From Acholoe squamosa (taxonomy: Eukaryota > Annelida > Polychaeta > Phyllodocida > Polynoidae): DNA of 64,000 nt. A program made the translations under genes and the position numbers. The first letter of the stretch is position 1, and each line of letters begins with the position of its first letter. The stretch lies in the NCBI GenBank assembly GCA_949317995.1, contig OX439049.1, forward strand, positions 11,013,395 to 11,077,394. Direction: 5' to 3'. The notes below the pieces were generated by a model, which saw only the letters and a list, made by a program, of their open reading frames with translations, was not told the origin of the DNA and did not search any database. Shown here in pieces: positions 55,495 to 64,000 of the stretch.

Positions 55495-56361
55495 TTGGCC
55501 CACTTTTTGGATATTTCCAAAAATCAGCATGATAGGAGTGCAATTATTGGAGAAATAACTACCATTAGTTTGAGTTTTAGTTAGTATCTTTCAGATGTAT
55601 GTGAAATTTTAAGATTTTGTGTCCAGCAAGTACTAGATTCACATCGAAATAGGTTGGAGCAAAGTTACCCTTACTTCGAGGCAACATTGGCCCACAAGGG
55701 ATTCCCTATGGTAGTATATTTCTCATTTTTTCACAACCAAATATTGAGTCAAAGTTACCCCTAAAAACTTTGTCAATATAAAAAGCATTCTTAAAAAGTA
55801 TCCAATTCAGGTATTTTTCATCATAGGTAAACAAAACTCATGGATACAGTCTAAAATACGAATTGTAAGAAAAATTGTGAAAAATATGAATATTTTGACT
55901 AAAATGACAGGTATATAGTATTGGCGAGCCAAAGATACCCCCCCAGCCCTAAAGTAACCCCAATTTTTTTAGAAAAATTATAATTTTATAGAAAATGCGA
56001 AATAATAAAATCCTTCTTGAGCTAAATGAATATAGTACACTTGATTTGAGATGCCTTTGGTTGATAAATTGTTGCTTAAAACCCACAGACTCATTCTTGA
56101 ATATTATTGGTTGATCCAGACGCAATTTCCGGACACATCGAAAATCAGTGAAAATTTTAGCCTCTACTCATTGCCTTATGTCTAAAAATAATTATCACTT
56201 TCAAAATTCTATTTAGGCAAAAATTGTAGCTTAGATATCAATAGGTTTTTAGAGAAAAGTGACCTAGATATGAAAAATATCCTTAATTGTAATATCGAGA
56301 TCAAAACAATATTTTTTTGTGACTGGGCTAATGTTACCCCTTAAGGGACAAAGTATCCTCG
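55495..56361. mobile_element. ~870-bp foldback element with GAGGATACTTTG ends
   Basis: GAGGATACTTTGGCCCAC at the left and CAAAGTATCCTC at the right. The interior repeats AAAGTTACCCCT and AATGTTACCCCTTAAG phrases. No coding capacity. Confidence 0.65.
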
Positions 56362-56489
56362 TTTTATCGGGTGAACCAGTCGGATAGGCACAAACATCTA
56401 CTACAAATATTTTTAAAACCGAGGTACCAAACCAGTTAAAACCAGTCTGAAAGAGTGTGTCTAGCTGAATGGGCTCTTGATGTATCCTA

Positions 56490-57275
56490 TATCGATTTTA
56501 AGAAATTGTTATGTCACCATGTCAATTTTAAGAAAAGTTAATGTCACCATGTTAATTTTAAGAAAAGTTCATGTCACCATGTCAATTTTAAAAAAAGGTT
56601 CATGTCCCATGTCACTAAGCAAAAAAAAAGGCTCATGTCGCCATGTCGATTTTAGGGGTATAGAGCAATAGCTGAGGCCGTATTACTCAATCTGTTTGTT
56701 AGAAAATTTAACTCCGTGCATATTGAACCAAATTAGTACACCATTGATCCAATTCAGGCAACCAGGGATCTAAATAGGATCAATAGGTTTTCGTTTTTTA
56801 ATTGCAGTAGTAATTTAACTGTACGATGATCAGCTGTTATCATCGTCATACCGTTATGCCTTAGACCTTGTAAATGTGCAAATTCTAAAAGGTGGGGGTT
56901 TGTGTCCCCGTTGACATAGCATCAGGGGTTTTATGGTATGAACGTTCGAGAGATATGCGGATGTTAATTTCGGCTGAGAGAAACACCTGCGATTCTCCTT
57001 TCCCACGCTGAGGCAGGGTCGGGGGTCTAGATGAGGGGTACCCATGTCCTTTGACGATTTTAAGAAAAGCTCATGTCAAATGTCACTACTAAATTTGTAT
57101 TTTCCTCTGTCCTTGTCACTAAGCTCCATGTTACATATCGATTTTAAGAAAATTCCATGTTCCCTGTCACTATCTTTTTTTACCCATGTCCTTGTCCCTT
57201 GAATCTCTATGTCCTTTGTTGATTTTAAGAAAAGGCCATGTCACACTGTCAATTTTATGGGTCTAAACCCATAGG
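56490..57275. repeat. dispersed CATGTC/GATTTTAAGAAAA repeat, copies 3-4
   Basis: Tandem ATGTCACCATGTCAATTTTA units at 56508-56670 and a longer run at 57045-57275 with TTGACGATTTTAAGAAAAGC. The units alternate CATGTC and GATTTTAAG at roughly 35-40 bp. Confidence 0.7.
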
Positions 57276-58313
57276 GACACGCCATCCAATACCCTGTAGG
57301 GTAAAGGTATCTTATATGTCCATGGAAGTTATATGACCAATTCTCAGAAAACATATTTTTATGGGGTCTCTGTGGTTTCTCTTCGTTTAAAGTCATGTAG
57401 TATGACAAAAAGGTCTTAGAGAAAATCTACACTGGTCCCCTGCTCTAACAGTTTACTATCATATAAAGGTTTAAAAATGTTATGTCCATTTCTTACATGG
57501 CCATATCACCTCTATGAATTCACTAGAGACTTTTAATATGACTATATTAGCTTCTAGTAGCATCTATAAAGGGTTTAATTAGATGACTAAATTACCTTAC
57601 TGAGAATCCAACGTCAAAAATTTTTGTTTCTATATAAACCCTGTTTCATATGCTTTGTGTAGTCATATTATGACCCTACTATGACCATATTAACTCCCAT
57701 AATTGGTAATATGCTTCTGTTTGCAAAATCTTTAATTACGAAATTATAAAAATTATGCATGGACAAAATAGGGAAAAGTACCCATTTTGCAGGGGAGATC
57801 CCTGCTTTTCAACGTAACCAAAGATTTTAATCAAACAATTAAAAACCTTTAGATTATAGAAGTTTTTCCTTGATATAGCTATATTAGGCGACCATACCCT
57901 ATCCTATAGTCTTCACATCGAACCCCTTTCCTTTTTTCAACTGTCTGTTAGTAGACGATTTTGCTTATTACTCAACATCAAACGGGTCCCACAAGGTACC
58001 AGCGCAAGAATTTAACAGGGATTCCCCATTGTTTTATCAAACATCGCTTTACACCGTTGCAGACTAACGTAAGTCTTTCTCTTTTAGCACCTGTAATTGG
58101 TTAACAAAGATCACTATCAAATCAAATAGCCTTGATGAAATTTTTATTAAATGATATTTTCCGCAGAAGTAGTTCTATGGCGTAGGGACAGTATCATTAG
58201 GGTTGTTGTTTTATCGAATTCTATAAGAGCTTGGAGTATGTAATCATGGTTTGTACAGCCTTTCTTATCTGGTTCGAGATTAATGCTAGACCACATGACC
58301 ACGATGAGCGGTA

Positions 58314-58400
58314 CCACGTGACTACACAGAGTCTTTGACGTCGCACGCTAGCCCTATAAAAGGCGTTGTGCACGTGCAGCACGCTCAGAAACAACCAGAA
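58314..58400 (+). promoter_or_regulatory. core promoter of gene B
   Basis: CACGTG E-box (58315), a CRE-like TGACGTC (58336), TATAAAAG (58355-58362), a second CACGTG (58371) and an initiator-like CTCAGAA with its A at 58386, 31 bp after the TATA start. The first ATG is at 58400. This is a textbook TATA-Inr spacing and supports gene B being transcribed. Confidence 0.7.
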
Positions 58401-61400
58401 TGGATCGCGCACAACAACTCAAAGAGCAGTCTACCACAGACCGAGAGGTCCGGGATGAGGGGGCGGAGGAGCCGCAAACCTCCGGGAGGAGCTCCGGGAG
58501 GAGCAACAGCAAGGTGAGTTCCAGAAAGAGCAGCCGGATCAGCCGCAACAGCCGGGTGAGTTCCAGGAAGAGCAGCCGGATCAGCCACAGGAGCAGCAGG
58601 CGTCAACCCAGGAGGAGGAGCAGGAACACTCAAACCCAACACAGTCTAATGCACCTCAGGTAGGGCTGTGTGACTTCCAAAAACAACACCCGGGTCAGCC
58701 ACAGGAACAACAGGCATCAGCTCGGGAGGTGATGCAGGAGCAGGAACAACCAAACCCCGCACCTCATGATGCACTCCAGGTAAGGTGTTAAAGTAATTTT
58801 TTATTTTTTTTATTTAAGGCTATGAGAACTCAGGTTACAGTTTACCGTCCGAGCTATTTTGAAAATTAATAACACATTTTTTCATTGTTCATTATATACC
58901 GTAAATCCCCAGTCACAAGCTGGCTCCGGTCATAAGCCGGAGGCAAGTTCAGGAAAAAACTAAAAGCCGGTTTTGAGGTCAAATTCTTACCATTTTCTCT
59001 TTATTCTATAGTAAAAAAAACGGTCATAAGCCGGGGTTGGGGAGGAGGACTTTTGGAAAAATTTAGAAGCCAGTTTGGGCCCTAAATAAAAAAAATCCTG
59101 CTTATAACCGAGGATTTACGGTAGGTACCACTGTCTAAAAATCTTCAGGTTATATATGCCACCATGTTATTAACATTTCTTTGCACTGTAAGCTTTAGCT
59201 TAATACCAAATATGACCCCTTTGTAAGCTTTAGTTTAATACCAAATATGACCCCTTTGCTCCTTCCTACCATGTCCAAATACATTTTTAAGTAATTAAAC
59301 CTCATGCAGCCATTTAAATGCATGCGGGCGGTGGACGGTAAACTGTAATATGAGTTCCATTGGCCTAAACTTTATCACGCATTGGTTCGTTCTCTCTGAG
59401 GATTACGGTATGAAGGGGTAAATGAACCGATCATAGAAAAAGGGGTAATCTTTAATTATATAAATATATGGTTTCCCAGGCTATGGTTTTCCTGACATGG
59501 GTTAATTTTTAGGTACATTGAGAGGGTTTTTGAGGTCCTGAGTGATCGTAAAAACCCTCACCTGAAACGGAATCCTCATTGAAAACAAGTCGACTTTCAA
59601 GATAAACCTCAATGATTTTATTATATATGGTGGCGGGCTGTGCTGATAATAAGGGCTCTAGACAAGGAGGGTCCCGTGTCCCTTATTGATTTTAAGAAAT
59701 GGGTTTTGTCTCTTATCATCCAATCCCATGTCCCTTGTCAATTTTAAGAAGTGGCCTTGTCCCCTTGTCAGTTTTAATAAGTGGTTTTGTCCCTTGTCAC
59801 CCACCCCCATGTCCCTTTTCGATATTAAAAAGTGGTCTTGCCAATTGTTAACTTTACCCGTCTGAAGCCCTATAATACAAACACTATCATCGTGTCACAT
59901 GGTACAGCGCCCATGCGATTAAAAAAAACTGATGTGATAAATAAGTAACGTAGTAGAGTAGGGTAAATTTAAACTTTAACATGTACTTGTCACAGATTTT
60001 AAGTTTATAAATAGCTCAACATTTTTCTTGAAATGTATTTAAGTGTTTAAAAAAAAGTGTATAAATCTTAATAAGTGTTTTATTGTAATAAACATGTTAG
60101 TAGTTGGCAAAAACAGGTGTTTAGCAGGACAAGTGATTGAGGTATGAACACATTTTTTACAGTGTACTTTGTAGGCTGGTGAAAGTTGATTCTTATGAAC
60201 ATCATGTCGTAGATATGTAAGTTTGAGATCTAAAAATGACTTTTTAGGAAAACATCCTACTCCCAAATTTTAGACCTTTTCTTATATTTCCACCTTATCC
60301 AAACTACTCCCAAAATGCAGTCCAAAAGGTGTTATTTTTTCACCATTTTTCTATGTATCAAATAACTGCCCTAGGCAACAGAGTATTCATACCCAACCAA
60401 AATGACTACTTTAGTCTTAAGACTGTTTAGGTTTGTTCATAAAATTATAATCCTATTTGTAACATGTTTTAAGTGCATCAAACTGTCTATACATAACCCA
60501 GTAGGTATGTCGCTAAAAATTGAAAAGCTGTCTGATCGCTTAGCTTTTAGAACAGCCTTTAGAGACACATGTTAGTAATAATATGCTTTTGGAATTTTTT
60601 ATTTAAAGTGAAAATTGATGAAGTTATAACGGTTTTCATGATCGAAAGTGGGCATTTTTTTCGTCATCATTTTAAACTGTACAAAAAAGGAACATGTGTG
60701 ACCTTTCCATGATTTTAGTTTGATTTTTAAACTTGCTGTATCATGGAAAACCTTACACCCCCTGAAAGCCTGGATCTTTGCCATCACAATGCAGTTCATC
60801 CCAGGTCATTCTGACCAAAAGAAGTGGAAATATTAATTTTTAAAGATAAAAAAGTTAGTAAAATCCCTTAATTTTGGCAGAAATTATCAATTACAAATTT
60901 CTGCTGATCCTAGAAAACTATGTGCTCAACAATAGATTTTCTTCATATTTGGCAGAGATGATGCTAAGACCATATACTACCTCTTCTATATGTTTTTGAA
61001 TAACTTCCTATATTCCTTCATGTATTTTTGATCAGGGGGTATTAATTACATTGACCTAATTAAGGTAACAATTAATTAACTATTTAGAGTTGTGAAAAAA
61101 TCAAACACTAAATTAAAGGTAATTTTATGTACTTGGGGTACAAATTGTTAGGCAGTTAAACCCTCAAATATTTCCCATGGTTATAAGCTGATCACTGAGA
61201 CCTGTCCCTGCACAAACCTTCCAAGCCTGGCACAGTTTTCCATGACGCAGTCCAGGCTCATATCAGCCTCAATGCTGACATACCTTAACCCAGGCAACAA
61301 CAACCCTGACATGTTTTTATGTATCACCATATTTCCTCCTGAGAAATAATGTATCACCGTAATTTTATATATAACAATTTGGTTAAAAACACTAAAAATC

Positions 61401-62408
61401 TTATCTGGATCATAGAGGAATTTAGGGATAGGTGAGTAATTTAAAAAAATGCACTCAATAACTCCTATATCAGAATATGCTTATCTATCTGATACATTGA
61501 ACAAGTCAGTTTTCCTTTTTTTCCCCCAAGTTACTAAAAAGTTAAGGGGGATTAAATGTAAAATGTGATCAAGAGGGGTTCAAATAAAACAGTGATACAT
61601 AACAACTGTTTTATTTTTTTAAAAGGTACGTCGTGAAGGACGCTGCCCGAAAGCATTAATGTCAATAAGAGCAACCATGCAGAGTGGTTATTGGGCCAAA
61701 CACTGGGCTGAAGTAAGTACTCAAAGTTTTTTAGCTATTAAATGGCTAGCCACTTCTAATTAAAATAGCTACATGCATGCATGTAACCTTAACATGTATT
61801 TACCTCTCATACAATACAGGGGAGATGTATGTCGGGGACCCCTGACTGATAAAATTCTAGATATTAAGTAGTTAACCATTTCTGGTTAAGGCTTTCACAT
61901 GTAGGTATGTAACCTTGACATATATCTACAGGGTAAGCTCTAATAATATAGTTTTTTTTGTTCTTTTTTAAATTTTTAGAAAGACTTACGGGAGTTAAGG
62001 AAACAACTCAACAACATCCCTGGTAGCGGCAACCCAGGCAACAGCAACCCAGGCAGCAGCATTACTAGCAGCAGCAACCCCTGCAGCAGCAACCCTAGCA
62101 GCAGCAACCTCGGCAGCAGCAACCCCTGCAGCAGCAACCCCAGCAGCAGCAACCCCTGCAGCAGCAACCCTAGCAGCAGCAACCCCAGCAGCAGCAACCC
62201 CTGCAGCAGCAACCCTAGCAGTAGCAACCCCGATAGCGGTAACCCAAGGAGTCGTATTTATGAACAAATCAATACACTAGAGGCATATGTGGTTTACCAG
62301 GAAGAAAAAATAAAGTACTGGAAAAACTTAATGACAACTTTTTATGACAGCCATTTGTGCTGGCTGGGGGAACCATGTTTAGCGTGTGAAGGACTGTTAT
62401 CCGATTAA
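58400..62408 (+). CDS. gene B of an unrecognised paired family, 3+ exons
   Basis: Paralogue of gene A in divergent orientation. Exon 1 about 58400-58779 (donor CAG/GTAAGG), exon 2 61626-61712, exon 3 61980-62408 (TAA), the later junctions in phase 0. Exon 1: the ATG frame opens MDRAQQLKEQSTTDREVRDE, but the repeat region resembling gene A (EFQKEQPDQPQQP, EFQEEQPDQPQEQQAS, DFQKQHPGQPQEQQAS) is in another frame, open from 58459. A one-base difference in the GGGGG run near 58459 or an alternative donor (GTGAGT at 58514, which keeps the ATG frame) would reconcile this. Exon 2: VRREGRCPKALMSIRATMQS then GYWAKHWAE. Exon 3: KDLRELRKQLNNIPG, about 60 residues of SSSNP-type repeats, INTLEAYVVYQEEKIKYWKN and CWLGEPCLACEGLLSD. 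Soluble and without TM. Function unknown. Confidence 0.75.
58826..59357. mobile_element. GAACTCAGGTTACAG foldback element, copy 2 (filled)
   Basis: GAACTCAGGTTACAGTTTAC ... GGTAAACTGTAATATGAGTT. Same orientation as copy 1 on the + strand. Interrupted by the 58899-59121 element and carrying a 35-bp internal tandem duplication (TAATACCAAATATGACCCC twice). Confidence 0.85.
58899..59121. mobile_element. TA-target MITE nested in foldback element
   Basis: CCGTAAATCCCCAGTCACAA at the left and ATAACCGAGGATTTACGG at the right, TA at both sides. Inside, CGGTCATAAGCCGG repeats. The empty-site sequence at 53850 (TATATAGG) proves insertion with TA duplication. Confidence 0.88.
59665..59870 (+). repeat. 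dispersed CATGTC/GATTTTAAGAAAA repeat, copy 5
   Basis: CCCGTGTCCCTTATTGATTT, CCATGTCCCTTGTCAATTTT and TGTCCCTTGTCACCC repeated at about 50 bp spacing, in gene B intron 1. Confidence 0.6.
59871..61600. other. gene B intron 1, nothing further recognised
   Basis: AT-rich intronic sequence between the last repeat and exon 2. No additional exon with a family motif was seen. A polypyrimidine tract (TTTTATTTTTTTAAAAG) precedes exon 2. Confidence 0.5.
61626..61712 (+). CDS. gene B exon 2 (CPKALxxIRATxQSxYW exon)
   Basis: 87 bp, phase 0 at both ends, acceptor TTAAAAG and donor GAA/GTAAGT. Contains GRCPKALMSIRATMQSGYW. Position and phase match gene A exon 2. Confidence 0.88.
61980..62408 (+). CDS. 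gene B exon 3 (SSSNP repeats and CWxGExCLACEGL)
   Basis: 429 bp, acceptor TTTTTAG, ends TAA. About 195 bp (62025-62235) is a trinucleotide-based minisatellite (AGCAGCAGCAACCCC) read as Ser-Ser-Asn-Pro. The flanking family-conserved parts are intact and in frame, so the repeat expanded in multiples of three. Confidence 0.87.
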   Translation, partial: KDLRELRKQLNNIPGSGNPGNSNPGSSITSSSNPCSSNPSSSNLGSSNPCSSNPSSSNPCSSNPSSSNPSSSNPCSSNPSSSNPDSGNPRSRIYEQINTLEAYVVYQEEKIKYWKNLMTTFYDSHLCWLGEPCLACEGLLSD

Positions 62409-63095
62409 ATTAACCTGTACCTTAAACCATACACTATAAAAAATATGTTTTGTTTTTAAACACTTTTACCTGTATTTATGGCCAGATGAGGGAAAACATG
62501 CCTCCATGGGGAAATTGAATTTTAAGGTTTAAGTCACATGCTTTAAAATGAGATATCTTGAGCTAAAATATCCCTGGTAGTTTTTATGTAATCGCTTGTT
62601 AAACATAGGTTGAAGTGAGCAACTAAAAATGACAAATAAGCTCTGAATGCCTTATATCATATCATAGATACCTATAATGCAAAAAAATACAGTTTTCTTG
62701 AAAAATAACCAAGAAATGTAATGTTTTTTATTGTAAAATTGGTTTTAAAGGGGATTTTTGAGCTCTTTTTTCATTTCTGAGTTCCTGAAGGAATTTCCAA
62801 AAAGGTTTGTGGCAAAAATTCCCATTTGGAATAATGGAGTGGTTTCCATGACAATCAGAAATTGCTATATATGCCAATTTTCTATGTTGCCATGGAAACA
62901 AATATTCCTTTGCATTCCAAAAATAAAACGTTTTTATTAGAGATGGAATAATTCTAAGCTTACCACTCGATTCTCCATAAAAAATTGGTATATAGCATTT
63001 TTGACATATTTTTTAGTGTTTTACCCATACACTACCCCTAGGTGGTTGAAGTCAGTACTAAAAATCCCCCTGGAGGCACGTTCTCCCCTGTTGGT
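62409..63095. other. gene B 3' flank
   Basis: 3' flank of gene B, AT-rich, no recognisable exon. CCAATTTTCTATGTTGCCATGG-like phrases near 62880 weakly echo the tandem repeat in gene A intron 1. Confidence 0.4.
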
Positions 63096-63099
63096 CCAC

Positions 63100-63330
63100 A
63101 TTTCATGAGCAGATTAATACACTAGAGTCATATGCGGTTTACCAGGAAAAAAAATAAAGTACTGGAAAAACTTAATGACAACTTTTTATAACAGCCATTT
63201 ATGCTGGCTGGGGGAACCATGTTTGGCGTGTGAAGGACTGTTAACCGATTAAACTGACCTGTACCTTAAACCATACACTCTAAAAAATGTGTTTTGTTTT
63301 TAAAAACTTTTACCTGTATTTAAAACACTT
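63100..63330 (+). pseudogene. partial duplicate of gene B exon 3 end
   Basis: Repeats gene B from about 62265 through its 3' flank to about 62475 (GAGCAGATTAATACACTAGA, GGAAAAACTTAATGACAACT, GTTTGGCGTGTGAAGGACTG). A one-base loss turns CAGGAAGAAAAA into CAGGAAAAAAAA and gives an early TAA, so the copy is dead. It has no acceptor and no exon 2. Confidence 0.85.
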
Positions 63331-64000
63331 TCTTGTAACACTTTGTTAAACACATTTTTAGGCAACACAAAACAATTTTTCAAAAAGTGTTTTCAAATTT
63401 AAAAGTTTTTTTGATTAAATTGTGTTTCAGATAAAAAAGTGTTAAAATAATTCTGAGAATAAAGTGTTTAGGTTCAGAAAGCGTTTAAAATAAGCTGCAA
63501 ATAAATTCATGCCCTTGCTATTATTTCATTTCCATATTTACAACCCATGGTCCCAGTTTTAGGATTAGCGAGTCCTTCCTACTGCATTTTATTGTCTCTC
63601 TACAGGTAAAGAATATTGAAGTTATGTTGATAGCAAGTTGATGAATGTTGATCATCCAGTTATCAACATTGATTCTGTGCTAACCAGGCTTGGCCTACAG
63701 TTAAGATGAGTTCAAACACATTAATGCATAAAGTTAGTCAAAGAGTTTAGGACTGGGATGTATGTATGTATTAATCCTGAATGTTACAAAAATAGTTGTT
63801 TTTCATGGGTTACATTGGAATTAAGGTATTGAGAAGGTATTTTTAAATATTTCTTTTATAAATCCATTCTAAGGTAAAGTGTAAATGTAAAGTTTTATTA
63901 GGATGCTGTGTATCATTATCATTTATACTTAAATTCAAACATTTGTGTCCATATAAATGTTATCAAAGTACCATCATAGGTTGCTCCTGTCACCTGGTGA
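63331..64000. other. no supported gene
   Basis: AT-rich. Around 63630-63700 there are GTTGATGAATGTTGATC and TATCAACATTGATTC phrases like those inside the CCCACTGGGCAC elements, perhaps a decayed piece. Confidence 0.4.

Noticed and set aside
58385..58663. Minus-strand Pro/Ala-rich and + strand Arg/Ser-rich open frames over gene B exon 1
   Set aside because: Compositional shadows of the Q/E/P-rich repeat. The frame resembling gene A is the Glu/Gln one.
61976..62267. Minus-strand Leu/Ala-rich open frames
   Set aside because: Shadow of the AGCAGCAGCAACCCC minisatellite in gene B exon 3, which is coding on the + strand with family motifs on both sides.

Overview
This window looks like nuclear DNA of a metazoan. 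It is AT-rich and intron-rich, coding exons are short with GT/AG junctions, and most of the length is microsatellite, minisatellite and short inverted-repeat transposons. There are no operons, Shine-Dalgarno sites or CRISPR arrays. A marine invertebrate is my best guess; the sequence does not fix the phylum.

Layout. (1) 1.57-9.02 kb, + strand: a decayed copy of a class A GPCR gene with a Cys-containing ectodomain. (2) 11.04-19.37 kb, - strand: a complete-looking four-exon gene for a small secreted protein, signal peptide then C-type lectin domain then PAN/apple-like tail. (3) 21.85-26.11 kb, + strand: a second copy of the same GPCR gene, running from signal peptide to TM4 and also broken. (4) 27.62-33.80 kb, - strand: nine intact exons of HMG-CoA lyase (ketogenesis, leucine breakdown) ending in a Ser-Lys-Leu peroxisomal signal; the first, targeting-peptide exon was not found. 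(5) 35.0-37.2 kb: 3' remnant of a Ty3/Gypsy-type retrotransposon. (6) 37.8-49.5 kb: a large non-coding block of nested satellites (37-, 52-, 72- and 180-bp units, plus a diverged array recognisable only by a 17-bp motif every ~180 bp) containing TATA-box promoter-like segments. (7) 50.6-62.4 kb: two head-to-head paralogous genes of a family I do not recognise (gene A on -, gene B on +). They share exon plan, intron phases and the motifs CPKAL..IRAT.QS.YW and CW.GE.CLACEGL. A partial third copy of the last exon lies at 63.1 kb.

At least eight short inverted-repeat transposon families are present. Several have target duplications that can be read directly: 8 bp for a hairpin family resembling hAT elements, TTA for a second family, TA for a third. 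One element is inserted inside another, and the second copy of the host element provides the empty site.

The genes do not form one pathway. The items most worth following are the gene A/B family, the lectin-PAN protein, the ~180-bp motif array, and the hairpin transposon that carries a CTCF-like motif on both arms.
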